From: Neopusillimonas maritima | GTDB taxonomy: Bacteria > Pseudomonadota > Gammaproteobacteria > Burkholderiales > Burkholderiaceae_B | Length of the DNA: 64,000 nucleotides | Assembly: GCF_040930455.2 (NCBI RefSeq) | Contig: NZ_CP170494.1 | Direction: 5' to 3' (one strand) | In this document: piece after piece, positions 33,341 to 42,245 of the stretch | How the letters are laid out: the number at the start of each line of letters is the position of its first letter | How positions within the stretch are numbered: the stretch's first letter is position 1 | The notes under the pieces: model-generated | Told to the model about the DNA's origin: nothing | Database searches by the model: none | What the model saw: the letters and a program-made list of their open reading frames with translations, nothing else | Position numbers and translations under genes: made by a program

Positions 33341-33781
33341 ATGTATAAGATAAGCCTTTTGGAACGACTTTCGGCACTTGAGGAGCCGCTGCTTGTGGCC
33401 GGGCGTTCGGTTGATCGCCAATTGCGTGACTCTATTGTGGGCCATTTGCGCAAGTTGCTGAATACGCGTGCCGGCTCTGTTCCCATCGATCCAAATTACG
33501 GCATGCCCGACATGAGCAATATTGCCGGCTCATTTGCGTTGGGCACAACCGAGTCGTTGTCGGAGTCGATTATTCGTCAAGTTGTCCGTTATGAAAAAAG
33601 GCTGTTGAATCCGAAGATTACGGTTGAAGAAGAAAAGCGGGAAGTCATTACATTACGCTTTGAGCTTAGCGGGCAGGTCGCCTCGGCACAAGAGGGTGAC
33701 GATGTTTTGCAACCGTTCGCCATGATTATCCGCGTTAATTCGTCGGGTCAGGTTTTTGTGGAACCCAAGGTTGATCGTTGA
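33341..33781 (+). CDS. tssE: T6SS baseplate protein TssE (gp25-like lysozyme-fold family)
   Basis: 146 residues. It carries the gp25/TssE core LRKLLNTRAGSVPIDPNYGMPDM (about 36-58), including the NTR and YGMPD motifs. It is a baseplate wedge subunit that contacts the sheath. The name lysozyme-like is historical and no activity is expected. It lies on the opposite strand from every other structural gene and alone in its unit, separated from tssF by 90 bases and ended by the hairpin at 33802-33838. Confidence 0.95.
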   Translation: MYKISLLERLSALEEPLLVAGRSVDRQLRDSIVGHLRKLLNTRAGSVPIDPNYGMPDMSNIAGSFALGTTESLSESIIRQVVRYEKRLLNPKITVEEEKREVITLRFELSGQVASAQEGDDVLQPFAMIIRVNSSGQVFVEPKVDR

Positions 33782-33801
33782 ATATTGTGCACGGTGAAGT
33801 T

Positions 33802-33838
33802 AATCAGCCCTTTCGGCCAAAGGCGGAAAGGGCTGATT
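33802..33838. terminator. Bidirectional terminator between tssE and katG
   Basis: Perfect 13-bp stem AATCAGCCCTTTC / GAAAGGGCTGATT with an 11-base loop, followed on the plus strand by TGTTTAAC. It lies 21 bases after tssE. Further imperfect hairpins (33854-33881 and about 33881-33914) sit next to the end of katG, as expected between convergent genes. Confidence 0.8.
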
Positions 33839-33918
33839 GTTTAACGAGGCCGGCTTATGCCGCTGACAGCGACAGCATAAGGGCCCCTATCCATCCAGGC
33901 GGATGAATGGCCCCGGCG

Positions 33919-36081
33919 TTATGCATCGAAGCGATCGGCGTTCATGACTTTGGTCCATGTGGCGATAAAGTCTTTCACGAACTTCTCTTTGCTGTCGTCC
34001 TGGGCATAGACTTCTGCATAGGCGCGCAATATTGAGTTTGATCCGAACACCAAATCAATGCGGGTGGCGGTCCACTTTGCTTCACCTGTTTTTCGGTCAC
34101 ATACCTCATACAGGTTGGCGCCTTTGGGTTTCCAGCTGTAGGCCATGTCCGTCAAGTTAACGAAGAAGTCGTTGGTTAACGCGCCTTCACGATCAGTGAA
34201 TACGCCGTGCTTGGTGCCACCGTGGTTGGTCCCCAGCGCACGCATGCCGCCCACAAGTGCCGTCATTTCGCAGGCGGTCAGGCCCATAAGCTGTGCACGA
34301 TCAAGCAACATTTCCTCGGGTTTGACAGCGTAGTCTTTCTTGAGCCAGTTACGGAAACCATCGGCGACGGGTTCCAGGGGCTCAAAAGATTCCACGTCGG
34401 TCATTTCCTGAGTTGCATCGCCGCGACCCGGTGTAAACGGAACGGTTATGTTGAACCCCGCCGCTTTAGCCGCTTGCTCAACCCCCATATTGCCGGCCAG
34501 TACGATGACGTCGGCGACGCTGGCGCCCGTATCCGCTGCAATCTTTTCGTAAGCCGTCAAGGCTTTGGCCAGGCGTGCCGGTTCGTTCCCTTCCCAGTCT
34601 TTTTGGGGGGCCAAACGAATACGGGCACCGTTGGCACCGCCCCGGAAGTCGGAGCCGCGGAAAGTGCGGGCGCTATCCCAAGCTGTGGCGATCATTTCAC
34701 TTTGGCTCAGGCCGCAGTTCTTAATGGCTTCTTTGACCGCATCAATGTTGTAATCGGTGCGACCTTCTGGAATGGGGTCTTGCCAGATCAAGTCTTCCTG
34801 AGGAACGTCCGGGCCGATATAGCGCGACTTTGGCCCCATATCGCGGTGAATCAGTTTGAACCAGGCGCGAGCAAATACATCGTTAAAGTATTCAGGGTCT
34901 TTATAGAACCGCTCCGAGATTTTGCGGAACTCCGGGTCCATTTTCAACGCCATGTCGGCGTCGGTCATAATGGGCATTTTACGAATGGAAGGGTCTTCCA
35001 CATCCACCGGCATATCCTCTTCCTTGATATTCACCGGCTCCCATTGCCACGCGCCCGCAGGACTTTTCTTTGACTCCCACTCGTGGTTCAACAGCATATG
35101 AAAGTAACCGTTGTCCCATTTCGTTGGATGGGTCGTCCAGGCGCCTTCCAGGCCGCTGGTAATGGCGTCGCGTCCAATTCCTCGAGGGTTATGGTTAGTC
35201 CAACCCATGCCTTGGTCTTCGAGATCGGCAGCTTCAGGAGCGGGACCTAACTTGGCCGCGTCGCCATTGCCGTGGCATTTGCCCACTGTATGGCCCCCTG
35301 CTGTCAGGGCGACCGTTTCCTCGTCGTTCATGGCCATACGCTCGAACGTAACACGCACATCGTGTGCCGTTTTCAGGGGGTCGGGGTTGCCGTCAACGCC
35401 TTCGGGGTTGACATAAATAAGCCCCATCATGACGGCAGCCAACGGATTTTCCAGGTCGCGCTCGCCGGAGTAGCGGCTGCCTTCGCTGCCGCTGGGCGCC
35501 AGCCATTCTTTTTCCGAGCCCCAGTAAATGTCTTTTTCGGGGTGCCAAATGTCTTCGCGCCCAAATGCGAAGCCGAATGTTTTCAGGCCCATCGATTCAT
35601 ATGCAATATTGCCGGCCAAAATGATGAGGTCGGCCCAGCTGATTTTATTGCCGTACTTCTTCTTGATAGGCCAGAGCAAGCGGCGCGCTTTGTCGAGGCT
35701 GGCGTTATCAGGCCAGGAGCTTAGGGGAGCGAAGCGTTGATTGCCCGTGCCGCCGCCCCCACGGCCGTCTGCCACGCGATAAGTGCCCGCCGCGTGCCAG
35801 GAAAGGCGAATCATCAGGCCGCCATAATGGCCCCAGTCGGCCGGCCACCAATCCTGGCTGTCGGTCATCAGGGCGGTTACGTCTTTTTTCAGGGCGTCGA
35901 AATCGAGTTTTTTCAGTTCTTCACGGTAGTTGAAGTTCGGACCCAGCGGATTGGTTTTGGCATCATGCTGGTGCAGAATATCCAGGTTCAGTGCTTTGGG
36001 CCACCAGTCCATATTGGATTTCTCGGCTGAGGTCAGGCTGCCGTGCATAACCGGGCATTTACCTGCTGAAATGTTTTCCAT
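33919..36081 (-). CDS. katG: Bifunctional catalase-peroxidase KatG
   Basis: 720 residues, standard KatG length. It removes hydrogen peroxide (catalase) and oxidises donors (peroxidase) with heme b. Distal-site residues Arg92, Trp95 and His96 are in IRLSWHAAGTYR. The Trp-Tyr-Met covalent adduct residues are all present (Trp95, Tyr223 in GLIYVNPEG, Met249 in VTFERMAM). The proximal heme ligand is His264 in LTAGGHTVGKCHG. The second, heme-free domain follows (about 410-720). No signal peptide, so it is the cytoplasmic type. AAGGAG precedes the ATG. I saw no obvious OxyR-type site in the short upstream gap. Transcribed alone, after the urease terminator at 36205-36230. Confidence 0.98.
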   Translation of the reverse strand: MENISAGKCPVMHGSLTSAEKSNMDWWPKALNLDILHQHDAKTNPLGPNFNYREELKKLDFDALKKDVTALMTDSQDWWPADWGHYGGLMIRLSWHAAGTYRVADGRGGGGTGNQRFAPLSSWPDNASLDKARRLLWPIKKKYGNKISWADLIILAGNIAYESMGLKTFGFAFGREDIWHPEKDIYWGSEKEWLAPSGSEGSRYSGERDLENPLAAVMMGLIYVNPEGVDGNPDPLKTAHDVRVTFERMAMNDEETVALTAGGHTVGKCHGNGDAAKLGPAPEAADLEDQGMGWTNHNPRGIGRDAITSGLEGAWTTHPTKWDNGYFHMLLNHEWESKKSPAGAWQWEPVNIKEEDMPVDVEDPSIRKMPIMTDADMALKMDPEFRKISERFYKDPEYFNDVFARAWFKLIHRDMGPKSRYIGPDVPQEDLIWQDPIPEGRTDYNIDAVKEAIKNCGLSQSEMIATAWDSARTFRGSDFRGGANGARIRLAPQKDWEGNEPARLAKALTAYEKIAADTGASVADVIVLAGNMGVEQAAKAAGFNITVPFTPGRGDATQEMTDVESFEPLEPVADGFRNWLKKDYAVKPEEMLLDRAQLMGLTACEMTALVGGMRALGTNHGGTKHGVFTDREGALTNDFFVNLTDMAYSWKPKGANLYEVCDRKTGEAKWTATRIDLVFGSNSILRAYAEVYAQDDSKEKFVKDFIATWTKVMNADRFDA

Positions 36082-36204
36082 CGCTGACTCCTTTGAATAG
36101 TGAGTTGACTGGTTGTCGACAGGAATGGGGGTGCGCTGTATAGGCCACCCCTACTTGGGCCAGTTTACGTGACTTTAATTATGGATTCTTAATTTTGTCT
36201 GAAA

Positions 36205-36230
36205 ACGCGGGTCAAATTGTTGACCCGCGT
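36205..36230 (-). terminator. Rho-independent terminator of the urease operon
   Basis: Perfect 11-bp stem ACGCGGGTCAA / TTGACCCGCGT with a 4-base loop, followed on the minus strand by TTTT. It starts 38 bases after the ureG stop codon and insulates katG. Confidence 0.85.
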
Positions 36231-36267
36231 CAAAGTAAAAAGTAACGGTTGGTTAAATTGTCGACGA

Positions 36268-36927
36268 TCAGGTTGTCGCGCTTAGCAAACCTTCGGATTC
36301 AATGAATTGAATAATTTCTTCGATTCCCTTCCCTTTTCCCACACTGCCCATTACAAAGGGTCGGTTGCCACGCATGCGTTGGGTGTCTTGTTCCATTACT
36401 TCCAACGAGGCGCCCACCAATGGGGCCAAGTCTGTTTTGTTAATAATCAACAGATCCGATTTGGTAATGCCCGGGCCGCCTTTACGGGGGATTTTTTCAC
36501 CGGCCGAAACATCAATAACGTATAAGGTGAGGTCGGACAGTTCCGGGCTGAAAGTGGCCGCCAGGTTATCGCCGCCCGACTCGATGAATACAATATCGGA
36601 ATCGGGAAACTGATGCAGCATGCGGTCGATGGCTTCCAGGTTAATGGAAGCATCTTCACGAATCGCGGTGTGGGGGCAACCGCCGGTTTCAACCCCCATG
36701 ATGCGCTCGGCCGGCAAGGCGCCGGAAAGCGTAAGCAGGCGCTGGTCTTCCTTGGTGTAGATATCGTTTGTAATCGCCACGATGTCGTAACGGGCGGACA
36801 TTTTTTTACACAGCATTTCAAGTAAAGTGGTTTTGCCCGAGCCAACCGGCCCGCCTACACCGATGCGTAAGGGGGGCAGAGGTTTGCTGCGTTTTCCTGT
36901 TGGGTTTGCGTGTTCGGGTGCATTCAT
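36268..36927 (-). CDS. ureG: Urease accessory GTPase UreG
   Basis: 219 residues. The P-loop GPVGSGKT is at 26-33, ESGGDNL follows in mid-protein, and NKTDLA is the guanine-specificity motif. The Cys-Pro-His nickel site (GCPHTAIREDAS) is intact. UreG couples GTP hydrolysis to nickel delivery with UreD/UreF/UreE. The short N-terminal tail lacks a His-rich stretch; UreE carries that instead. Last gene of ureDAJBCEFG, 56 bases after ureF and followed by a terminator. Confidence 0.97.
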   Translation of the reverse strand: MNAPEHANPTGKRSKPLPPLRIGVGGPVGSGKTTLLEMLCKKMSARYDIVAITNDIYTKEDQRLLTLSGALPAERIMGVETGGCPHTAIREDASINLEAIDRMLHQFPDSDIVFIESGGDNLAATFSPELSDLTLYVIDVSAGEKIPRKGGPGITKSDLLIINKTDLAPLVGASLEVMEQDTQRMRGNRPFVMGSVGKGKGIEEIIQFIESEGLLSATT

Positions 36928-36983
36928 TCTGGTGTTCCTCGCTAGCAGGGTGATCTAAGAAATGTGCGCCGCGCGTGTTGTTG

Positions 36984-37679
36984 CTATGAGCGAAATAAGC
37001 GCGAATATTGGGTTTCGTGACGAGCGGCCACAATGGCGAATTGCGGGGCAAAGTTATACAGGCGCAGCGGCGTTTGTGCGGCTTGGTTGTGAGCCTGTTC
37101 GCAGACCTGGGCCAACGTTTCCCGTAACTGTTGAATAAGTCGTTGCCCACTCATCTGCCCCAGCGGCACGCTTTTCATGGCCGCCATGATCTGGTTTTCA
37201 AGCCAGGAAAAAAGGTAAGCGGTCAGGCCCGCTTGCGCGCTGATTCCTTTCGCTTCGATAAGCCCGGCGTGCACGCAGGGAAGACAGGCGGGGTCGAGTG
37301 ACCTCATTAAATTTATGCGCTGTGGCGAACACCATTGCAGCGATTCGGCCACTTGCAACAAAGACCACCCCATTTGCTGTGTTTCCTGTCGCATCTCCTG
37401 GGTTTCGCGTGACGCCATAAACCAGTCGTTTAGTTGCTGAATAGTGCTTTCGTCGTCGTTTTGGAATGCGTTGTATAAGCCCATCCACAGCGGCGCTTCA
37501 CCATAGCCCAGTACTTGCTCAAGTTGATCGGCAATCCACTGGCCGGCTGTGCTTTCATCGTGAACCAAACCCAGTTCTATTGCCGACTCAAGACCTTGCG
37601 AATAGCTGTATCCACCAATAGGCAGTGAAGGTGAAGTAAGTTGCAATAGTGCGGCCAACTGTTCAGGTGGAGGTGTCAT
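36984..37679 (-). CDS. ureF: Urease accessory protein UreF
   Basis: 231 residues from ATG 37679. The longer reading from 37811 adds 44 residues with no UreF similarity and only reflects the His-rich ureE coding sequence in another frame. It opens with the UreF hallmark LLQLTSPSLPIGGYSYSQGLE (about 9-29). UreF binds UreD and UreG on apo-urease and gates metal insertion. It overlaps the ureE end by 17 bases in a different frame. In Bordetella bronchiseptica ureE and ureF are, from memory, fused; here they remain separate but overlapping. Confidence 0.95.
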   Translation of the reverse strand: MTPPPEQLAALLQLTSPSLPIGGYSYSQGLESAIELGLVHDESTAGQWIADQLEQVLGYGEAPLWMGLYNAFQNDDESTIQQLNDWFMASRETQEMRQETQQMGWSLLQVAESLQWCSPQRINLMRSLDPACLPCVHAGLIEAKGISAQAGLTAYLFSWLENQIMAAMKSVPLGQMSGQRLIQQLRETLAQVCEQAHNQAAQTPLRLYNFAPQFAIVAARHETQYSRLFRS

Positions 37680-38238
37680 GATGGTGGTGATGGTTGGCAG
37701 GGTTTTCGTGCGCGTGATCATCTCCGTGCGCATGATAGGCTGCTTGTGCCAGCGCATAATCTTCGTCGAACGTTTCATCATGCCCGTGCTTATGGCCTCC
37801 ACCATAGGCACCGGTTTCAGGGGAAAAGGGTGCCTGCACTTGTTTGGTGGAAACCCCAGGGATTCGACTGAGCATGGTTTCCAGGACCGGGTCGTATTCC
37901 AGTTTCAGGTGGTCTGCCTGTATTTCCAACGCTACATGCCGGTTGCCTAGATGGTAGGCGGCGCGCATGAGGTTCAAGCTTGTGTTCGCGCAAACGCGCA
38001 GTACGTGTTCCTGTGCGGCTTTGATCAGAATGTATTGGCCTTGCTTGTTGCTGAGCAAGTCACCGTCGTTGAGTAGGGTGCCTTGTGGAAGGACAATGCC
38101 AATATCGGTGCCGTTTTCAAGTGTGGCTTTCTGGCGGCTACGTCGTCGCAATTGCAGTGGCAAAGTTAACGTTAACGCGTTGGCGGGCGGTTTTTCCGGT
38201 AGGGTGTCGCGAAGTAGTATTCGATCGAAAATATACAT
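37663..38238 (-). CDS. ureE: Urease nickel metallochaperone UreE
   Basis: 191 residues. The N-terminal peptide-binding-like domain (1-75) is followed by the metal-binding domain (about 76-140), which includes the conserved GNRHVALEIQ segment with the nickel-binding His. The last 45 residues form a His-rich tail (GGHKHGHDE ... HAHGDDHAHEN ... a run of five His), which binds several nickel ions. It delivers nickel to UreG. The 72-base gap to ureC and the overlap with ureF keep it in the operon. Confidence 0.96.
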   Translation of the reverse strand: MYIFDRILLRDTLPEKPPANALTLTLPLQLRRRSRQKATLENGTDIGIVLPQGTLLNDGDLLSNKQGQYILIKAAQEHVLRVCANTSLNLMRAAYHLGNRHVALEIQADHLKLEYDPVLETMLSRIPGVSTKQVQAPFSPETGAYGGGHKHGHDETFDEDYALAQAAYHAHGDDHAHENPANHHHHHDTST

Positions 38239-38310
38239 GGTGTGTGTTTCCTGTGTGGCCCTAAGGCATGTGGTCGTGGTGTATTGAGCAACGATTCGTT
38301 TAGCATGCGG

Positions 38311-40026
38311 TCAGAACAAGAAATAACGTTGCGCCATCGGCAAGGTTTTGGCCGGCTCGCAGGTTAGCCATTCACCATCGGCCATCACCTGATACGTTTG
38401 GGGATCCACTGTAATGTCGGGCATCCAGTTATTCAGAATCATGTCTTGCTTGCCAATGGTGCGGCAGCCGGATACCGCCTCCAGTGGTTTGTTCAGGCCC
38501 AGGTCCTTTAGCTCAGGACTAACCAAAGCGCTTTGCGAAACAAAGGTCAGCGAGGTTTTCAACGCGTGTCCGAAGCTGCCGAACATGGGGCGAAAATGAA
38601 CGGGTTGCGGGGTTGAGATGGATGCGCCAGGGTCTCCCATATAAGCGCCGGCAATCATGCCGCCTTTCAGTATCAAACTGGGCTTCACGCCAAAGAAGGC
38701 TGGGCGCCACAACACAATATCGGCGAGCTTTCCCGGCTCAAGCGAACCCACTTTGTGCGAGATGCCTTGCGCAATTGCCGGGTTAATTGTGTATTTGGCG
38801 ACATAGCGTTTAATTCGGTTGTTATCGGCATACGACGTATCGCCTTGTAGTGCACCGCGCTGGATTTTCATCTTGTCGGCCGTTTGCCAAGTGCGGCAGA
38901 TGACTTCGCCTACGCGCCCCATGGCCTGCGAGTCCGAACTCATAATCGAGAACGCGCCCAGGTCGTGCAAGACATCTTCCGCCGCGATGGTTTCGCGCCG
39001 GATGCGGCTTTCTGCAAACGCAATGTCTTCCGCAATCGATGGATCAAGATGATGGCACACCATAAGCATGTCGAGATGCTCGTCTATGGTGTTTACCGTG
39101 AATGGCATGGTGGGGTTGGTTGATGACGGCAAAATATTGGGCATGCCTGCCGCGCGAATAATGTCGGGTGCATGGCCACCACCTGCGCCTTCGGTATGGT
39201 AAGCGTGAATGGTACGGCCTTTGAAAGCGCGGAAGGTGTCTTCAACGAACCCGGCCTCATTCAGGGTGTCGCTATGAATGGCAACCTGAACATCCATTGC
39301 TTCGGCGACATCCAGGCAGTTTGAAATGGCTGCCGGCGTCGTGCCCCAGTCTTCATGCAGTTTCAGCCCCATCGCTCCACCCTTTATTTGCTCGATGAGT
39401 GGTTCAGGCTGGCTGCTGTTTCCTTTGCCCAGGAAACCCAGGTTCATCGGGAAGGCATCGGCAGCTGCCAGCATGGCACGGATATGCCAGGGGCCGGGCG
39501 TACAGGTGGTAGCCAATGTGCCGGTGGCCGGGCCGGTGCCGCCGCCAATCATTGTGGTAACACCACTGGCCAGCGCTTCTTCAATTTGCTGTGGGCAAAT
39601 GAAATGAATGTGCGCATCGATACCACCGGCGGTGGCAATCATGCCTTCCCCGGCAATGATCTCGGTGCCTGGGCCAATCACGATTGTCACACCCGGTTGA
39701 ATGTCCGGGTTGCCGGCTTTGCCAATGGCATGAATATGGCCGTTTTTAAGGCCGATGTCGGCTTTAACAATACCGGTGACGGCATCAATGATTAGTGCGT
39801 TGGTAATAACCGTGTCAGCACAATCGGCGCTGATACGCTGACTTTGTCCCATGCCGTCGCGAATGACTTTGCCACCGCCGAATTTTACCTCTTCGCCGAA
39901 TACGGTGAAGTCGTGCTCGACTTCCGCAAGCAGTGTGGTATCGGCCAAACGAACGCGGTCACCCTTTCCATTGCGCGTTGTCGGGCCGAACATTTCTGTG
40001 TAGGCCTGTCTATTTATCGTGGGCAT
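38311..40026 (-). CDS. ureC: Urease catalytic subunit alpha UreC
   Basis: 571 residues from ATG 40026, which overlaps the ureB stop (TAATG). An in-frame extension to 40269 is not UreC-like. Nickel ligands are all visible: HIH at 139-141, Lys222 to be carbamylated in GLKLHEDWG, His251, His277 in HAYHTEG, and Asp365 in MSSDSQAMG. The mobile-flap Cys-His pair is in MVCHHLD (about 324-326). It hydrolyses urea to ammonia and carbamate in the cytoplasm. The beta- and gamma-type chains are encoded separately as ureB and ureA, the usual bacterial three-subunit layout. Confidence 0.98.
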   Translation of the reverse strand: MPTINRQAYTEMFGPTTRNGKGDRVRLADTTLLAEVEHDFTVFGEEVKFGGGKVIRDGMGQSQRISADCADTVITNALIIDAVTGIVKADIGLKNGHIHAIGKAGNPDIQPGVTIVIGPGTEIIAGEGMIATAGGIDAHIHFICPQQIEEALASGVTTMIGGGTGPATGTLATTCTPGPWHIRAMLAAADAFPMNLGFLGKGNSSQPEPLIEQIKGGAMGLKLHEDWGTTPAAISNCLDVAEAMDVQVAIHSDTLNEAGFVEDTFRAFKGRTIHAYHTEGAGGGHAPDIIRAAGMPNILPSSTNPTMPFTVNTIDEHLDMLMVCHHLDPSIAEDIAFAESRIRRETIAAEDVLHDLGAFSIMSSDSQAMGRVGEVICRTWQTADKMKIQRGALQGDTSYADNNRIKRYVAKYTINPAIAQGISHKVGSLEPGKLADIVLWRPAFFGVKPSLILKGGMIAGAYMGDPGASISTPQPVHFRPMFGSFGHALKTSLTFVSQSALVSPELKDLGLNKPLEAVSGCRTIGKQDMILNNWMPDITVDPQTYQVMADGEWLTCEPAKTLPMAQRYFLF

Positions 40027-40331
40027 TACAGCGCTCCCATTACCTGGTTGTTGAAGCCATAGACGTGCCGGGATCCGGCCAAGGCTACCAGCTTCACAGT
40101 GCGTCGTTGACCGGGTTCGAAGCGCACGGCGGTACCGGCTGCGATATTCAAACGAAAACCATAGGCTGCTTTGCGGTCGAACTGCAAAGCGGCGTTCGTT
40201 TCGGCGAAATGAAAGTGCGATCCGACCTGTATCGGTCTGTCGCCGGTGTTGATGACATCGACCTGGCAAGTTTCACGGTCAATGTTGATCGGAATATCGT
40301 CTTCGGCCGCAAGAGTTTCTCCGGGGATCAT
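40026..40331 (-). CDS. ureB: Urease subunit beta UreB
   Basis: 101 residues from ATG 40331. It starts MIPGETLAAEDDIPIN and contains the family stretch VGSHFHFAETNAALQFDR, then GTAVRFEPGQRRTVKLVALAG. It packs against UreC in the (ABC)3 enzyme. A longer reading from 40586 would overlap ureJ and is rejected. It sits 14 bases after ureJ and overlaps ureC by one base. Confidence 0.97.
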   Translation of the reverse strand: MIPGETLAAEDDIPINIDRETCQVDVINTGDRPIQVGSHFHFAETNAALQFDRKAAYGFRLNIAAGTAVRFEPGQRRTVKLVALAGSRHVYGFNNQVMGAL

Positions 40332-40345
40332 GTTGTATCTCCTCG

Positions 40346-40978
40346 TTAGGCTAAACCTAATAGCGTCACGCCGTATGCGGCGACCAATGCGCCTCCGGTA
40401 CGGATGGCCCAACTGGCGTGCGGGCGCAATGTTTGGCCCGCATAGGTGCCGGTAAGCAGAAGGGCTAATGTGCCAATTAGAAAGCCACCGATGTATCCCA
40501 TCGCTTGCGCTTGGGCGGGCATTTCGTGGCCGTGTGCAAAGCCATGAAACAGGGCAAAGAAAGCGGTTATGCCAAACGCGATCCAATTGGGCAAGCGAAC
40601 GGCTGTTGCAGCCAGCAAACCGAAGACCAGCAATGAAAGCAGAATTAAAGGTTCCACGGCTGGCAGGTGCGTTCCTTGCATGCTAAGCACACTACCGATA
40701 AACATGGCTGCCACGAAGGCCATTAAGGTGCTTGCCTGTTGCAGGCGGCTTCCCATGGTAAGCGCTACCCATAAGCCAACCGTTACCATGGCCAGTAAAT
40801 GGTCGGTACCCGTGAAAGGGTGAATCAACCCCATGTAAAACGCATTGTGCGTCAGATCGTTCGCATGGCCTGGGTGTGCGAGCACCCAGACGGGCGCAAA
40901 GATTGAAACTGTTGCGAAGATGAAATGCCGCTTCGTCGTGCGGGGCTTGTTGATTGAAGTCTGGTTTGCTTGTTGCAT
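40346..40978 (-). CDS. ureJ: HupE/UreJ-family membrane protein, probable nickel permease
   Basis: 210 residues with a signal-like first helix and about six more membrane segments. The family motif HPFTGTDHLLAM (about 53-64) and a second His-rich motif FHGFAHGHEMP (about 143-153) are intact; these residues are thought to pass Ni2+. HupE/UreJ proteins are secondary nickel transporters linked to hydrogenase or urease operons. It lies between ureA and ureB, so nickel import is co-expressed with the enzyme. A ureJ at this place is also known in Bordetella (from memory). Confidence 0.92.
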   Translation of the reverse strand: MQQANQTSINKPRTTKRHFIFATVSIFAPVWVLAHPGHANDLTHNAFYMGLIHPFTGTDHLLAMVTVGLWVALTMGSRLQQASTLMAFVAAMFIGSVLSMQGTHLPAVEPLILLSLLVFGLLAATAVRLPNWIAFGITAFFALFHGFAHGHEMPAQAQAMGYIGGFLIGTLALLLTGTYAGQTLRPHASWAIRTGGALVAAYGVTLLGLA

Positions 40979-40996
40979 GCGAACTCCTTGGCGTGC

Positions 40997-41299
40997 TTAC
41001 ACAATGGGGTTGTGCACCGTAATCAGTTTGGTGCCGTCAGGAAACGTGGCTTCAACCTGCACTTCAGTCAGCATTTCAGGAATGCCTTCCATCACATCGT
41101 CGCGTGTTAGAAGTGTGGTGCCGTAGTGCATCAGGTCGCTTACGGTACGGCCGTCTCGAGCGCCTTCCATCAGGCTTGCTGAAATTAAAGCCATGGCTTC
41201 CGGGTAGTTCAGCTTAAGTTTGCGTGCCTTTCGTCGTTCCGCCAGTAATGCGGCAGTAAAGATAAGTAGCTTGTCTTTTTCACGGGGGGTCAGTTCCAT
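40997..41299 (-). CDS. ureA: Urease subunit gamma UreA
   Basis: 100 residues, the exact usual length. It starts MELTPREKDKLLIFTAALLAERRKARKLKLNYPEA in family fashion and contains the conserved GARDGRTVSDLM segment and the MEGIPEMLTEVQVEATFPDGTKLIT end. Structural subunit of the urease trimer of trimers. 21 bases after ureD and 18 bases before ureJ. Confidence 0.98.
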   Translation of the reverse strand: MELTPREKDKLLIFTAALLAERRKARKLKLNYPEAMALISASLMEGARDGRTVSDLMHYGTTLLTRDDVMEGIPEMLTEVQVEATFPDGTKLITVHNPIV

Positions 41300-41320
41300 T
41301 GTCTGCTCCGGTTGGATTTA

Positions 41321-42163
41321 TTAAGTGGCCCATAAACGAACAGGCGTTGCCGGCACGTTCAGGATCAGGGGGCGCAATTGCGACCATAATTCGACGAGTA
41401 ATGCGCGAACTTCTTGCGCGTGTTTGCCCAGCACACGAACAAGGGAAAGTGCCTGGTTATTGGGTCTTGGAATTTGGGTAAAGCCGGCGCGAAGTGAGTC
41501 GTGCCATGGCAACGACAGACTGATTTCTTCGCAGGTGAGGTCAGCTAACTTTGGGCCGAAAGCCCATAACGTTGCGGTAACCGGAAAGTCGTCCATACCG
41601 CTTTGGCAGAAGCGTAAAGGGTGCCGCGCGTATAAATGGCCCGTATCAATCCACAGTAAGCGGTCGTCAAGCGTCAGGCGCAAGTCCATGGTTAGTTGGC
41701 CGCGCTGCCAATGTTCATTGGCACACACACTGCCTAGCTGAACAATCTCCCATCCGATCATACGAGCACCGCTTTGCAGTGCGATGGTTGTCTGTGTTGT
41801 CGCGTCAGCGTCTTCGAAGATGATGTTCTCCTGAGGAAGCCAGTCAAGTTTGGCATTCTCTTGAACTTTGAGTGTGACGTGTTGTGCTGAAGTTTTGCCG
41901 TTTGCCTTGTACCAACGCGTTGCGCCGGGGGTGTTGATAACGGCATGTGCGTGTGCATGAACCTGAATGTCGATGGTTAAATGATCCCCGCCTGCAATGC
42001 CGGAAGGAGGATGCAGGATCGACGCATGACAGGTATGCCTGTTTTCGGGATACAGCGCTTTTTGCACCATTAAAGGGCCTTCGTGCCTCTTATGGCTCAG
42101 TACCGTCTTATCGGCATAACCCGATTTAAATTCAAGTTCCAGGCGAGCAAGCCAGTTTTGCAT
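41321..42163 (-). CDS. ureD: Urease accessory protein UreD (UreH)
   Basis: 280 residues. It carries the UreD core: KRHEGPLMVQKALYPE (about 25-40), HPPSGIAGGDHL (about 51-62), and the TPGATRWYKANG motif (about 78-89). UreD scaffolds the UreF-UreG complex on apo-urease and forms the tunnel for nickel delivery. First gene of the operon. Its start lies about 80 bases downstream of an exact sigma-54 promoter element (42246-42260). Confidence 0.96.
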   Translation of the reverse strand: MQNWLARLELEFKSGYADKTVLSHKRHEGPLMVQKALYPENRHTCHASILHPPSGIAGGDHLTIDIQVHAHAHAVINTPGATRWYKANGKTSAQHVTLKVQENAKLDWLPQENIIFEDADATTQTTIALQSGARMIGWEIVQLGSVCANEHWQRGQLTMDLRLTLDDRLLWIDTGHLYARHPLRFCQSGMDDFPVTATLWAFGPKLADLTCEEISLSLPWHDSLRAGFTQIPRPNNQALSLVRVLGKHAQEVRALLVELWSQLRPLILNVPATPVRLWAT

Positions 42164-42245
42164 AATGGATACGACTATCGCGTTTTTTCATTGTGATTGC
42201 GCAGTGCGGCGCAGGTGCGTTTGAATTTCTTATATTGTTTTCCTA

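Noticed and set aside
34207..35073. 288-residue open reading frame opposite katG
   Set aside because: It lies entirely antisense to a highly conserved enzyme with all catalytic residues; the translation shows no family features.
36082..36204. OxyR binding site upstream of katG
   Set aside because: I could not find the spaced ATAG/CTAT pattern; peroxide control is likely from family knowledge but is not visible here.
40027..40269. N-terminal extension of UreC by 81 residues
   Set aside because: It overlaps ureB and does not resemble urease; bacterial UreC begins at the MPTINRQAY segment encoded from 40026.
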